NCBI GenBank assembly: GCA_036012125.1
Contig: DASCOS010000005.1
Coordinates: forward strand, 53,840-117,839
DNA from: Vicinamibacterales bacterium
GTDB taxonomy: Bacteria > Acidobacteriota > Vicinamibacteria > Vicinamibacterales > UBA823
Length of the DNA: 64,000 nt
Direction of reading: 5' to 3'
The position numbers and the translations under genes are program-made. This document shows positions 51,783-61,531 of the stretch, piece by piece. Each line of letters starts with the position of its first letter. Positions within the stretch are counted from its first letter, which is position 1. The notes below the pieces were generated by a model. It was not told where the DNA came from, did not search any database, and was given only the letters and a program-made list of their open reading frames with translations.

Positions 51783-54173
51783 TTACATCCTGAGCAACTT
51801 AGTGAATTTGACGACAAAACCGCGGTTCGCCATTACAGGGAAGCCGCGGCGGTTCGTCTCGCGGCCTTCACTGTAGACGACGAACAGGTCGCTACCCGGC
51901 TGGTATTCCCAGCGCAACCTGACGTTTGTACTAATCGACTCACTATTGGAGTTGTACTGGACTAGCGTCGCGACAAGTAGCCGCGTGGTCAACGTGTAGT
52001 TGACGCGCGTGCTGGCGAGTTTCGTGTTAAATGATCCCTGCGGCAAGTCGATCCAGTTAACCTGAACACGCGGCTCAAACGATAACTGCGGTGACACCTC
52101 AACCCGGCCGTTCACATTAACGATGGTGCGTTCGCCGCTAAAGAATCCGCCTCGGGAAACATAAACACTACCCGGGACCCGGCGGCTGGCGCCCAGCCGA
52201 TAGTTCACCCTGAAGTTACGAAAGTCGTATCCGCCAATCGGTAGTGTGACACCGTCACTTATCGTGAATTCTTCGAACAGCGCCTCGTGTTTGTCTGACG
52301 CATCAATACTGAACCTATCAGTATTTTCAAACTCGATCTCAAATCGTGCACCCAGGTCACGGGACTCGAGGGTGCCGGTTGACTCGTTCGCAATGTAGTC
52401 AACATCTCCGCGGAACTGGAATCGACGGATCGTGCGGATTGACGTCGGCCTTGGCGTGAACTGCACTGACGCGCGGTTCTGTCGGAAGTCGTCCCGACGA
52501 ACGAACCCAATTTCTGGGTTGAAGTTGTCGCCGACGACCAAGTGCGCATAGCTGAAGCCGTAGCGGTCACCCTCATTTCGGATGGTTCCCGCGTAACTTG
52601 TATCGCTTCCGGTGAGCCCAGGCGTTTTCGTTTGAGCGTAGTAGCCACCGAGGTTTAGGTTCTCGAAGAACGAGAAATTGACGTCAACGCCGTAGGACTG
52701 GCTGGCCCCATCGCCTTTGAGAGATTCCGAGCGGTTGGTGCCCATAAACCCGATGGAACTCCGGCGGAAAATATCGCGCCGAATACGCACCACCGAAAAG
52801 TTGGTCGCTTGGGCGCCAAGGCTGGTGTCTTCCGCGGTTTGGACGTTCAGTAGCCCCAGGGTGAACGCGCCGGCACGACCGGTTACCCGACTTCCCGCCC
52901 GGATCGGCACCTCGTTTCTACCACTGATACCGATCTGCCGGCTGAAGAAGAGGATAGGTGTATCGCTACCTCCGGGCGAACCACTCCATCGCCGGCCGGT
53001 CGAAGCGCCACCAAACGAGAAAATCCCCTGACCCTCAAGGAAGAATTCTCGCTTTTCCGGGAAGAACAGGCTAAACCGTGTCAGATTAACCTGTTCGTCG
53101 TCGTCCTCCACCTGGGCAAAGTCAGTGTTCACGGTGAAGTCGGCGGTTAAGCCCTGTGTCAGGCCGTACTTTCCGTCAAAACCGACATCACGTGAGAAAT
53201 CGTTGACGATAGTGTTGCTGGAGTTACGGATGCCGGTGGTGCCGGAAATCGCGTAAGGCTTGAATTCGAGAGTGCGCGAAATCCCTGGTGTCTGGAGTCC
53301 AACCAGTGTTGCGGCCAGTGACAGCCGGAACTGCGCCATGTAATGAAGCGACCGTGGCATCGCTGTAATAAACGAGTCTTCATTCTTCCACTGCACACCG
53401 CGCCGGACGTTAATTCCCCATACCTGATCACGACCCGGGCCATAGCGGAGTGATTTAAACGGGATGACGGTTTCTACGGTCCACCCTTGGTCGAATCGCG
53501 AGGTTCGAACATCCCAGACGGTGTTCCAGTCAGAGTTGAGTTGACGCTCATCGCTGATGAGACCATCGCGCAATGCACCCAGCGGATTGGTCTGAAAAAA
53601 GTAGCCGTTGCGGCGGTCGTAGAATGTGTCGATCGTGAGCGTGAAGTTGTCATTTTGGCCGATCTTATTGCCGTCGCGGCGCATGTCGTTAGCGATCATT
53701 CGAGCGGGTTCGGAGTCCCAATTGCGGCCGGCCACATAGAGGTTGCGGTCGTCAAAGAAAATCCAGACCTCGGTCTTCTCGGTAGCAGGGACATTTTCCT
53801 GGGGTTCCTGCATGATGAAGTCAGAGATCGATTCGACTCGCGAGTAGATTGGCTCATCGAGGCGACCGTCGATCACAAGCTCCTCACCCACGCGAACGGC
53901 TCGAATGGTAACCCGCCCGTTCTCGTCCCTACTGACCACCCTCGGCGGTACTGGCGGAGCGGGTCCGTCGAACGTTCCTGGTAACTCCCCAGTGAACGTA
54001 CCGTTTTCGTAGACACCTCGGGTGTCGTCTACTTGTTGCTGAGAAGTTTCAGACTGGTTTTCTGAAGCTGGTTGTTCGGCTGCTGCCGGGGTGCTCATCA
54101 GACATAGAATGAGGAGCGCTACCCTGGCCAGCCGGGGTGAATATGTTGTGATCGGAGTCGGGTAAAGCCACAT
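51783..54173 (-). CDS. DUF5916 protein with CBM9-like N-domain
   Basis: 796 residues from ATG 54173, giving a signal peptide (RVALLILCLMSTPAAAEQ). The longer frame from 54281 adds 36 residues of poor sense. A CBM9-like domain (VGEELVIDGRLDEPIYSRV, TEVWIFFDDRNLYVAGRNWD, IDTFYDRRNGYFFQTNPLGA) leads into the DUF5916 region, with QVEDDDEQVNLTRFSLFFPE and KREFFLEGQGIFSFG, and a C-terminal half of alternating strands ending in an aromatic-poor VKFTKLLRM. Predicted outer-membrane barrel. Common in Acidobacteriota and Gemmatimonadota, function unknown. Confidence 0.83.
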   Translation of the reverse strand: MWLYPTPITTYSPRLARVALLILCLMSTPAAAEQPASENQSETSQQQVDDTRGVYENGTFTGELPGTFDGPAPPVPPRVVSRDENGRVTIRAVRVGEELVIDGRLDEPIYSRVESISDFIMQEPQENVPATEKTEVWIFFDDRNLYVAGRNWDSEPARMIANDMRRDGNKIGQNDNFTLTIDTFYDRRNGYFFQTNPLGALRDGLISDERQLNSDWNTVWDVRTSRFDQGWTVETVIPFKSLRYGPGRDQVWGINVRRGVQWKNEDSFITAMPRSLHYMAQFRLSLAATLVGLQTPGISRTLEFKPYAISGTTGIRNSSNTIVNDFSRDVGFDGKYGLTQGLTADFTVNTDFAQVEDDDEQVNLTRFSLFFPEKREFFLEGQGIFSFGGASTGRRWSGSPGGSDTPILFFSRQIGISGRNEVPIRAGSRVTGRAGAFTLGLLNVQTAEDTSLGAQATNFSVVRIRRDIFRRSSIGFMGTNRSESLKGDGASQSYGVDVNFSFFENLNLGGYYAQTKTPGLTGSDTSYAGTIRNEGDRYGFSYAHLVVGDNFNPEIGFVRRDDFRQNRASVQFTPRPTSIRTIRRFQFRGDVDYIANESTGTLESRDLGARFEIEFENTDRFSIDASDKHEALFEEFTISDGVTLPIGGYDFRNFRVNYRLGASRRVPGSVYVSRGGFFSGERTIVNVNGRVEVSPQLSFEPRVQVNWIDLPQGSFNTKLASTRVNYTLTTRLLVATLVQYNSNSESISTNVRLRWEYQPGSDLFVVYSEGRETNRRGFPVMANRGFVVKFTKLLRM

Positions 54174-54351
54174 GGTCTCAATGATTCTATCGTGTATTGT
54201 GAGTGAAACATACAGGGGTAATATCCATGGACAGCTTGTTACTTCTGGTTGGAGGCGTTGGTAGTGAGAAACAAGGTTCAAATATTTCGAAGCGAGAAAA
54301 TTCGGTTATGCTGTTGGTCCAACAAGATAGCTACTTCCGAAAGGATGCGCC

Positions 54352-55164
54352 ATGTTTCGCCTGCAAGGCATAAGTGTTGGTCGAGTTGCACTCATTGTGT
54401 CGGTGTTTTGGATAGGGTCGAGTGCCAACCTAGCGGCTCAAGGTGGCGACAACCCGCACGCGTCACTTGAAGATGTTGAGACTGGCGAGCGGCTGTTCCA
54501 GATACATTGCAGCCGATGCCACGGCATCGATGCGGAAGGCGACGATGGACCCAGCCTTCGCCGGGGCAGGTTCCGGAGAGCTCAGAGTGACGCTGGCTTA
54601 TTTCGGGTGATTTCTGAGGGAGTAGCTGACACTGGAATGCCACCGATCTTCCGGCGTCGGACAGACGAGTCAGTGTGGCAGGTTGTTGCATACCTCCGTT
54701 CGATCAATCAACGTCCAGAGGATATTTTGCTCCCAGGTGATGCCGAGGTTGGCCAGCGTCTGTACGCAGGTGCAGGGAGGTGTACCACGTGTCACATGAT
54801 CGCTGGTATGGGTAGTCTGCTAGGTCCTGACCTGACCTTTGTAGGCGACCGGCGTTCACCGGATGAGCTACGGGCTGACCTCCTTGAGCCCGACCATGAG
54901 GTGGCGCCGCGTTGGTGGTCAGTGCGCGTAACCTACGCCGACGGTCGGAAGCTTGAGGGCATCCGGATGAACGAGGACACCTATTCTTACCGGCTCCTCG
55001 ACGCTGACGAGAAGCTGTGGTCAATCGCGAAGAGGGACCTCCGTGAGAGCCAGCGTATCGAAACCTCAACGATGCCGAGCTACGATGACCAGCTCACGGT
55101 ATCTGAGGTTGATAACTTAGTTGCCTATCTATTTTCGCTACGAACCAGGGAGAGTGCACCATGA
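54352..55164 (+). CDS. Di-haem cytochrome c, partner of PQQ dehydrogenase
   Basis: 270 residues. Signal peptide (VALIVSVFWIGSSANLAAQ), then two haem c sites: CSRCHGIDAEGDDGPSL near 53 and CTTCHMIAGMGSLLGPDL near 146. The end, LTVSEVDNLVAYLFSL, is the usual c-type closing helix. A periplasmic electron acceptor. It overlaps the PQQ dehydrogenase start by 4 bp (ATGA), the classic arrangement of quinoprotein alcohol dehydrogenases with their cytochrome. Confidence 0.87.
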   Translation: MFRLQGISVGRVALIVSVFWIGSSANLAAQGGDNPHASLEDVETGERLFQIHCSRCHGIDAEGDDGPSLRRGRFRRAQSDAGLFRVISEGVADTGMPPIFRRRTDESVWQVVAYLRSINQRPEDILLPGDAEVGQRLYAGAGRCTTCHMIAGMGSLLGPDLTFVGDRRSPDELRADLLEPDHEVAPRWWSVRVTYADGRKLEGIRMNEDTYSYRLLDADEKLWSIAKRDLRESQRIETSTMPSYDDQLTVSEVDNLVAYLFSLRTRESAP

Positions 55165-56810
55165 GACATCATGTGCCCATCGCGTTGTCTGTGTTCCTGC
55201 TGGTTGTTGCTGCTGGACGCGCATACGAGGCGCAGCAAGCAGATGGGTCCAATGGTCCGGTCCCCGCGTTCACACCGGTGAGCTATGAGCGTTTACTGCA
55301 CTCGGATGATGAACCAGAGAACTGGCTGATGTACTCCGGCCAGTATAGTAGCCAACGCTTTAGTTACCTCGACCAGGTTACGGTGGCGAACGCCAATCGC
55401 CTTCGCGTTAAGTGGGTTTATCAGCTGCAAGACCTTGATCGTGCGGAAACGACACCACTGGTGGTTGACGGCATCATGTATGTCACAGAGTCGCCAAGCA
55501 CGGTGATCGCGCTCGATGCACGGACTGGCCGCGTCTTTTGGCGATACGAACACGAGTTACCAGAAGACCTGAACTATTGCTGTGGCAGGAACAACCGTGG
55601 CGTGGCGGTAAGTGGTAGCCGGCTATTCATGAGCACGCTCGACGCACACCTCGTTGCACTCGATGCGCGAACTGGCAACATACTCTGGGATACCCAAGTT
55701 GCCGATGCGGCGATGGGCTATAGCAAGACCGCTGCGCCGCTGGTCGTCAAGGACAAGGTGATTACTGGCATAGCAGGTGGGGAGTTCGGTATCCGTGGCT
55801 TTCTTGATGCCTATGACCTTGAAACAGGTGAGCGCATCTGGCGTTTCTACACAATTCCTGGAGAAGGCGAGCCCGGTAACGAGACCTGGGCGAACGATTC
55901 TTGGAAAACCGGAGGGTCTCCGACTTGGATGACTGGCTCCTATGACCCCGAGCTCGACCTCGTCTATTGGGGCACCGGCAACCCTGGGCCAGACTGGAAC
56001 GGTGAAGTTCGCCTCGGAGACAACCTATATTCAGATTCAGTACTTGCGCTCGATCCTGATACGGGCGAACTCGTCTGGCACTTCCAGTTCACACCGCACG
56101 ACGTGCATGATTGGGATGCGACACAAATTCCGGTACTAGCTGACGTCGAGTTCGATGGCCGGATGCGCAAGCTGATGCTCTGGCCGAACCGGAACGCCTT
56201 CTTCTACGTGCTGGATCGTCAGACGGGCGAATTTCTCCGCGCCACGCCCTTCGGCAGGCAAACATGGGCTGAGAGGATTGGGGAAGATGGCCGCCCGATT
56301 CGCATCCCGAACATGTTTCCGAGCGCTGAAGGCACACTTGTCTCGCCACCGATTGAAGGGGCGGCTAACTGGTGGTCACCGAGTTTCAGCCCACGGACAG
56401 AGTTGCTATACGTGATGGCGTATGACAGCGAACAGATCTATTTCATCCGCGAGGACGAATATGTACCCGGTGAAAGCTTTACGGGCGGCGGCGGGCGGCG
56501 TCTGCATCCACGAGAAAAATATTACAGTGCAGTACGCGCCATCGTGCCTCAGACTGGAGAGATTCAGTGGGAGTACCCCGTCCAACCCCGGTCGTCTTCG
56601 GGCATACTCACGACTGCTAGCGACCTTCTCTTCGGTGGGACGGTCGATGGGTACTTCTTTGCGCTCGATGCACGCAACGGTGATGAGTTGTGGGTTATGA
56701 ATGTCGGTGGCAGGATCCACGCTGGGCCGATGACTTATGCAACTGCCGGCGAGCAGCGCGTCACCGTCGCGGCTGGTAACACAATCTTTACATTCGGGTT
56801 GGAAGAGTGA
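55161..56810 (+). CDS. PQQ-dependent alcohol dehydrogenase, methanol/ethanol type
   Basis: 549 residues with signal peptide (LSVFLLVVAAGRAYEAQQ). Eight-bladed propeller: WLMYSGQYSSQRFSYLDQV, VIALDARTGRVFWRYE, vicinal cysteines in LNYCCGRNNRGVAV near 138, GGSPTWMTGSYDPELDLVYW, YWGTGNPGPDWN, and HDVHDWDATQIPVL with the catalytic Asp. It lacks its own haem domain, so it relies on the coupled upstream cytochrome. Oxidises an alcohol or aldehyde in the periplasm. Substrate unknown. Confidence 0.88.
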   Translation: MRHHVPIALSVFLLVVAAGRAYEAQQADGSNGPVPAFTPVSYERLLHSDDEPENWLMYSGQYSSQRFSYLDQVTVANANRLRVKWVYQLQDLDRAETTPLVVDGIMYVTESPSTVIALDARTGRVFWRYEHELPEDLNYCCGRNNRGVAVSGSRLFMSTLDAHLVALDARTGNILWDTQVADAAMGYSKTAAPLVVKDKVITGIAGGEFGIRGFLDAYDLETGERIWRFYTIPGEGEPGNETWANDSWKTGGSPTWMTGSYDPELDLVYWGTGNPGPDWNGEVRLGDNLYSDSVLALDPDTGELVWHFQFTPHDVHDWDATQIPVLADVEFDGRMRKLMLWPNRNAFFYVLDRQTGEFLRATPFGRQTWAERIGEDGRPIRIPNMFPSAEGTLVSPPIEGAANWWSPSFSPRTELLYVMAYDSEQIYFIREDEYVPGESFTGGGGRRLHPREKYYSAVRAIVPQTGEIQWEYPVQPRSSSGILTTASDLLFGGTVDGYFFALDARNGDELWVMNVGGRIHAGPMTYATAGEQRVTVAAGNTIFTFGLEE

Positions 56811-56925
56811 AGAACCGCTGCCGCTGCTCAAAAGAGGCCTCCGTCTAGTCCGTTCAAGTCGGCGGCCAGTGATTTTGGCTCACGGCAATAATTTCTTTCC
56901 GACTGTTATGCGCGAGGAGAATCTG

Positions 56926-58617
56926 ATGCTCTGTGCTTCTGTCCGTACGGTTCGAAGACTCAGCTTGGTGTGTGTTTTAAGCTTGGCCGTTGCTACGCCA
57001 GGTGTTTTGGCTCAGGACCAACGCAATGCTACTGGTGCGTACGGTGTGGTTGTGTCGCGCTCGGTCGAGGCAAGCGACGTCGGCGCGGAGATCCTCGAAC
57101 AGGGGGGTAACGCGGTCGATGCAGCCATTGCGACAGGTTTTGCTTTGGCCGTGACATATCCCTCGGCCGGCAACATTGGCGGCGGTGGTTTTATGTTGGT
57201 CCACCCCAGTGATGGACGCGATCCTGCTTTTGTTGACTACCGTGAGAAGGCGCCGCTTACCTCCACAGCGGACATGTACATTGATGGAGGTTCTCGGAAG
57301 AACCACAGGTGGGTTGGGGTGCCAGGCACCGTCGCTGGCTTTGTCCTAGTGCACGAACAATTCGGCACCCTGCCGTGGAAGGATTTAGTGATGCCTTCAG
57401 TGCGGCTTGCCGAAGATGGATTTGTGTTGAAGAGCCTAGCCCAGGGTCTCAACCGAGCCGTAGAGCGATCCGAGAACGACGAATTCAAGAGGGTCTATGG
57501 CAAGGGGGGGGGCCAACCTTGGCAGGCCTCCGACCGCTTGGTTCTTTCCGACCTCGGCAGCACTTTGCGCCGCATTGCCAGATGGGGCAACGATGGCTTT
57601 TATGTAGGAGAGACAGCGGACCTGCTGGTTAGTGAGATGGTTCGGGGTGATGGTTACATTACTCAGAATGACTTGTCTAGTTACGCTGCCGTCATTCGCG
57701 AGCCGATTCGTACTACCTTTCGCGGCAATGAGATCTTTTCCGCGCCACCGCCTAGCTCAGGTGGAATTGCACTCACCATCATGCTCGGCATACTTGAGAA
57801 TTTCGATTTGAAGTCGAAGGGCCGTTGGTCACCAGAGACCGTGCACTTAATTATCGAATCGATGCGTCGCGCCTACGCCGACCGTGCCCGGCACCTCGGC
57901 GACTCTGACTTCGTTGAAATCCCTGTTCACCTAACAACTAAAGGCTATGCCCGCGAGTTGGCCGCATCGATTGACCCTCGCCACGCCACCATGAGTGAGA
58001 AACTTGGTCCTAGGCTGACCGAGGTTGAAGAAAGCCAAGAAACTACGCACTACTCGGTGATCGACCGAACAGGCATGGCCGTGTCGAACACCTACACGCT
58101 AGAACAAGGCTATGGCTCTGGCGTGGTCGTAACAGGTGCTGGTTTTCTCCTCAACAATGAGATGGGTGACTTTAATCGGAATCCCGGGGTGACGAATCGG
58201 CAAGGGAGCATCGGCACGTCTGCTAACCTTATTGTGGCTGAAAAGCGCATGCTCAGTTCGATGACACCGACAATTGCCATCCGCGACGGTAAGGTTGTAA
58301 TGGTGACTGGCAGCCCCGGTGGACGGACCATTATCAACACTGTTCTCAATGTTACGTTAAACATCCTTGAGTTTGAGATGAGCCTACGGGATGCCGTGGA
58401 TGCCCCGCGCCTCAATATGCAATGGTTTCCTGACCGTGTTGGCTTCCAAGGCTTCGACGACCCTGAGTTTACTGACCTCGTGAAGCAATTGACCGTGATG
58501 GGACACCGTGTGGCCAGTGGTGGAGGCGGCGACGCCAACTCCATTCTTGTCAAGGACGGACTGTTCATCGGTGCTGCGGACAACCAGAATGGTGGTGCCT
58601 CCGCGGCGCGACGATAA
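56926..58617 (+). CDS. ggt: Gamma-glutamyltransferase
   Basis: 563 residues from ATG 56926 behind CGAGGAGA (the frame runs back to 56737, inside the dehydrogenase, and is not used). Signal peptide to GVLAQ. GNAVDAAIATGFALAVTYPS, GNIGGGGFML, VGVPGTVAGF are N-terminal-subunit motifs. The autoprocessing Thr is in QETTHYSVIDRTG (~373), followed by NTYTLEQGYGSGVV, LLNNEMGDF, SSMTPTIAI and GSPGGRTIINTV of the small subunit. Releases glutamate from glutathione and gamma-glutamyl amides in the periplasm. Independent of the PQQ pair (115-bp gap). Confidence 0.9.
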   Translation: MLCASVRTVRRLSLVCVLSLAVATPGVLAQDQRNATGAYGVVVSRSVEASDVGAEILEQGGNAVDAAIATGFALAVTYPSAGNIGGGGFMLVHPSDGRDPAFVDYREKAPLTSTADMYIDGGSRKNHRWVGVPGTVAGFVLVHEQFGTLPWKDLVMPSVRLAEDGFVLKSLAQGLNRAVERSENDEFKRVYGKGGGQPWQASDRLVLSDLGSTLRRIARWGNDGFYVGETADLLVSEMVRGDGYITQNDLSSYAAVIREPIRTTFRGNEIFSAPPPSSGGIALTIMLGILENFDLKSKGRWSPETVHLIIESMRRAYADRARHLGDSDFVEIPVHLTTKGYARELAASIDPRHATMSEKLGPRLTEVEESQETTHYSVIDRTGMAVSNTYTLEQGYGSGVVVTGAGFLLNNEMGDFNRNPGVTNRQGSIGTSANLIVAEKRMLSSMTPTIAIRDGKVVMVTGSPGGRTIINTVLNVTLNILEFEMSLRDAVDAPRLNMQWFPDRVGFQGFDDPEFTDLVKQLTVMGHRVASGGGGDANSILVKDGLFIGAADNQNGGASAARR

Positions 58618-58702
58618 TGGAAGAACAAAAGAACGCGTGTTGATTCTTATGACTTTAGTTTAACGAAAGAGCGAAGACTGCATCAATTCAGGAGTACACA
58701 AG

Positions 58703-59455
58703 ATGTCTGCTCACCTTGCCCTCCGTTCAGGCAACCCGGCACTTAGCGCCAACACCTTCACCGCAATTCCGCACGTAGTAGGCCAAGAAGTGATGACGAT
58801 CGGTGGAACCGTCAACAAGACCGCAATGGCATTGGCCATCCTCTTCATTACAGCCACCTACGTTTGGGGACAGGGCACCGCCGGCACACTCCCCATGGGC
58901 CTGGTCTGGGGCGGCTTTATCGGTGGCTTTATCGTTGCAATGGTGACCGTCTTTAAGCACGCCTGGGCACCCTACACCACACCACTCTATGCGGCGTTCG
59001 AAGGGGCGGCGCTCGGAGGCATCTCGTTTATCTTCGAGCAGCAATATCCTGGGATTGTTAGCCAGGCGATCTTTCTTACGTTCGGCACACTCGGCGCACT
59101 TCTCGTGGCGTATCGTTCAGGAATCATTAAAGCTACCGAGAACTTTAAGTTGGGTGTAGCTGCTGCGACCGGTGGCATCTTCCTGGTGTATCTCCTTAGT
59201 TTCATCGTTGGGTTTTTCGGCGTTGAGGTGCCCCTGATCCATTCCAGTGGCACCTTTGGTATCCTCTTTAGCCTCTTTGTTGTCGTTATTGCGGCGTTAA
59301 ATTTGGTGCTCGACTTCGACTTTATTGAGGAAGGTGCCGAGCGTGGTGCGCCAAAGTACATGGAGTGGTACGGCGCTTTCGGTCTTCTTGTCACCCTCAT
59401 CTGGCTCTATCTAGAAATCCTCCGCCTCTTGGCCAAGTTACAGAGCAGGAGATAA
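58703..59455 (+). CDS. Bax inhibitor-1 / YccA family membrane protein
   Basis: 250 residues, about seven membrane segments. RSGNPALSANTF near the N-terminus is the hallmark of the bacterial subgroup, followed by GTVNKTAMALAILFITATYVWG, EGAALGGISFIFEQ, ATGGIFLVYLLSFI, LNLVLDFDFIEEGAERGAPK (paired acidic residues of the pH sensor) and YMEWYGAFGLLVTLIWLYLE. Inner-membrane channel or modulator of the FtsH/stress network. Upstream of the TatA-like/M48 protease on the same strand (105 bp). Confidence 0.88.
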   Translation: MSAHLALRSGNPALSANTFTAIPHVVGQEVMTIGGTVNKTAMALAILFITATYVWGQGTAGTLPMGLVWGGFIGGFIVAMVTVFKHAWAPYTTPLYAAFEGAALGGISFIFEQQYPGIVSQAIFLTFGTLGALLVAYRSGIIKATENFKLGVAAATGGIFLVYLLSFIVGFFGVEVPLIHSSGTFGILFSLFVVVIAALNLVLDFDFIEEGAERGAPKYMEWYGAFGLLVTLIWLYLEILRLLAKLQSRR

Positions 59456-59559
59456 GTGGCATAGGGGCTACATCGTCAGTTTTATTAGGCTCGATGGTTG
59501 ATCTTTTGTACGTTGGCATTTGTAGGACTCCGCTCGCCGTTTCGAGTATGGTGTGAGGT

Positions 59560-60624
59560 GTGATCGGCCTCCCCGAACTACTGCTCATCGTCCTCATCAT
59601 TCTGCTTGTTTTTGGTACTACCCGCCTGTCGCGTGCCGCCGAAACTACTAAGGCAGCCGTTAGGGTTGGTAAGAGGCGGTTCTGGGTCACGAACCCAGTG
59701 ACGGGCGAGAAGGAACTAACCCTGATGACCGCCGAGAAGGAATTGGCCCTTGGGCAGCGAAGCGATGCTGAGGTTCGTCAAAAATGGGGTCTCTACGAAG
59801 ATTCTCGCCTTCGGCAGTACGTCCAGGAAATTGGTCTCCGCGTGGCGCGTGCGTCGGAGCAGGCCAAGCTGTCTTGGCATTTTAGTATCGTTGACGATTC
59901 AGCGGTGAACGCCTTCGCGGCTCCTGGCGGCTACGTCTACATCACACGTGGCTTGCTTGCTTACTTAGGGACCGAGGCGGAACTAGCCGGAGTCCTCGCG
60001 CACGAGGTTGGTCATGTCAATGCACGCCACACCGCTAAGCGCTACACGCGCGAGCATGGGGCGCAGGCTGGCCTCTGGCTGGTCCGAGTCTTCTGGCCAG
60101 CGGCCCGGACTCTCAGTGGTTGGGCAGACAAGGGTCTTGACATGCTCTTTCTTAGGTACGGACGCGATGCCGAGTTGGAAGCCGACAGCCTCGCCTTGGG
60201 CTATATGGCCAAGTGTGGCTGGGATCCAGCGGGTTTGCCGGATGCACTCAGTACTCTCGGCCGCCTTGGGGATGCCCACGGCGAAAACAATATTCCCTGG
60301 CTTTCGACGCACCCGTCGTCGCCCGACCGGGTGGCTGCACTTGAAAACTTGATTACTCGCTTGAAGACACAGCAGGCCGATACGGGCCGTGACACGTATC
60401 GTCACTATATTGAGGGACTTTCTTTTGGTGCCGGGCCTTCAGGTCGGATTGGTTTTTATGTCGTGCGTGACGGTGATAGCTGGGAGGCGATTACTAAAGA
60501 TGTCGGACGCGGAAAGGCTGACCCCAGAATACTCGCCATCTTGAATGGCTACCCCATGGGCAAACAGCCAAGAGCGGGGGAGGAAATTAAAGTGGTGTTG
60601 ACTACATCGACCATGGCCCAGTAA
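59560..60624 (+). CDS. M48 metalloprotease with TatA-like N-terminus and LysM-like C-terminus
   Basis: 354 residues. The GTG at 59560 is the only sensible start, since an in-frame TGA sits at 59554-59556. Residues 1-35 read as a TatA/E element: IGLPELLLIVLIILLVFG (helix plus the FG hinge), then the amphipathic TTRLSRAAETTKAAVRVGKR. The protease follows: NPVTGEKELTLMTAEKELAL, LAHEVGHVNARH (148-152, zinc HExxH), DAELEADSLALGYM (third ligand). The C-terminal YVVRDGDSWEAI to AGEEIKVVL resembles LysM. Membrane-tethered, domain in the periplasm. Fused TatA-type anchors are not usual for M48. Confidence 0.8.
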   Translation: MIGLPELLLIVLIILLVFGTTRLSRAAETTKAAVRVGKRRFWVTNPVTGEKELTLMTAEKELALGQRSDAEVRQKWGLYEDSRLRQYVQEIGLRVARASEQAKLSWHFSIVDDSAVNAFAAPGGYVYITRGLLAYLGTEAELAGVLAHEVGHVNARHTAKRYTREHGAQAGLWLVRVFWPAARTLSGWADKGLDMLFLRYGRDAELEADSLALGYMAKCGWDPAGLPDALSTLGRLGDAHGENNIPWLSTHPSSPDRVAALENLITRLKTQQADTGRDTYRHYIEGLSFGAGPSGRIGFYVVRDGDSWEAITKDVGRGKADPRILAILNGYPMGKQPRAGEEIKVVLTTSTMAQ

Positions 60625-60682
60625 TGGAATCTTGATACAAGAAAACGGTCTGACGCGCAGTGCTACCACCCGTATTCCCGGA

Positions 60683-61345
60683 TCACGGGTTTAGGCGTGT
60701 GACCTTCCAGCCGCTATCTTCGCGTTCGTATAACAAACGATCATGTAGCCGGTTTGCCCGACCTTGCCAGAACTCGATCCGTATCGGCCTGACGATATAT
60801 CCACCCCAGAAGGGTGGCAACGGAACGTCTTGACCTTTAAATTTCTGGTCGAATTCCGTCGTTCTACGAACGAGCTGGTCATAGCTGTTGAGTGAGGCAC
60901 TCTGCGTGGATGCCCAGGCACCGATCTGACTTCCGCGTGGGCGGGTTCGGAAATATTCGGTTGATTCCTCTTGGCTAGTACGTTCGACACTTCCTTCAAT
61001 CCGTATCTGACGTTGCAACATGGTCCAGTAACAAATAAGCGCGGCACACGGATTTTCCTCGAGATCGCGGCATTTTCGACTGTCGTAGTTAGTGTAGAAA
61101 ATGAAACCGCGGGTGTCGAAGCTCTTGAGAAGAACAATACGGGCTGAGGGAGCCCCGTCTTTTGAAGCTGTGGCGAGGGTCATTGCCTCGGGTAGGGCAA
61201 CGCCAGAAGTCTTGGCGTGTTGGAACCACTCACCGAAGAGACGAAAAGGGTCAAGCCCAGCTTCTTTCTCAGTAAGACCGTGAGTAAGGCTCTTTATGCC
61301 TTGGCCGAGAGAGAACACGAGACGAAGTTTGGCGAGTAGCGACAT
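60683..61345 (-). CDS. pdxH: Pyridoxamine 5'-phosphate oxidase
   Basis: 220 residues, close to E. coli PdxH in length and motifs: DPFRLFGEWFQHA, RIVLLKSFDTRGFIFYTN, SRKCRDLEENPCAALICYW, RQIRIEGSVERTS, RPRGSQIGAWASTQS, VPLPPFWGGYIVRPIRIEFW and a GRANRLHDRLLYERE end. FMN enzyme making pyridoxal phosphate in the cytoplasm. Relevant here because the window encodes three PLP enzymes. Convergent with the M48 fusion protease. The 186 bases upstream (61346-61531) show no gene. Confidence 0.92.
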   Translation of the reverse strand: MSLLAKLRLVFSLGQGIKSLTHGLTEKEAGLDPFRLFGEWFQHAKTSGVALPEAMTLATASKDGAPSARIVLLKSFDTRGFIFYTNYDSRKCRDLEENPCAALICYWTMLQRQIRIEGSVERTSQEESTEYFRTRPRGSQIGAWASTQSASLNSYDQLVRRTTEFDQKFKGQDVPLPPFWGGYIVRPIRIEFWQGRANRLHDRLLYEREDSGWKVTRLNP

Positions 61346-61531
61346 AGGTGCAGCAACACGAAACCACCATTCTAGACCAAACTGAGCACATAGCCCTCGG
61401 TCTACCCACGATGGAACGAAATCCTGTGCGACCTGTTTGAGCGAGTGAATTTGAGACCGGTGGTGACAAAAAGGCAGCTGACGACCCCCGACCCTAGTGG
61501 ATCGTCTTGCTAAAGACCAGCATGCAGGGGT

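Noticed and set aside
56737..56925. 63-residue upstream extension of gamma-glutamyltransferase
   Set aside because: It overlaps the PQQ dehydrogenase end and would bury the signal peptide. The CGAGGAGA site supports ATG 56926.
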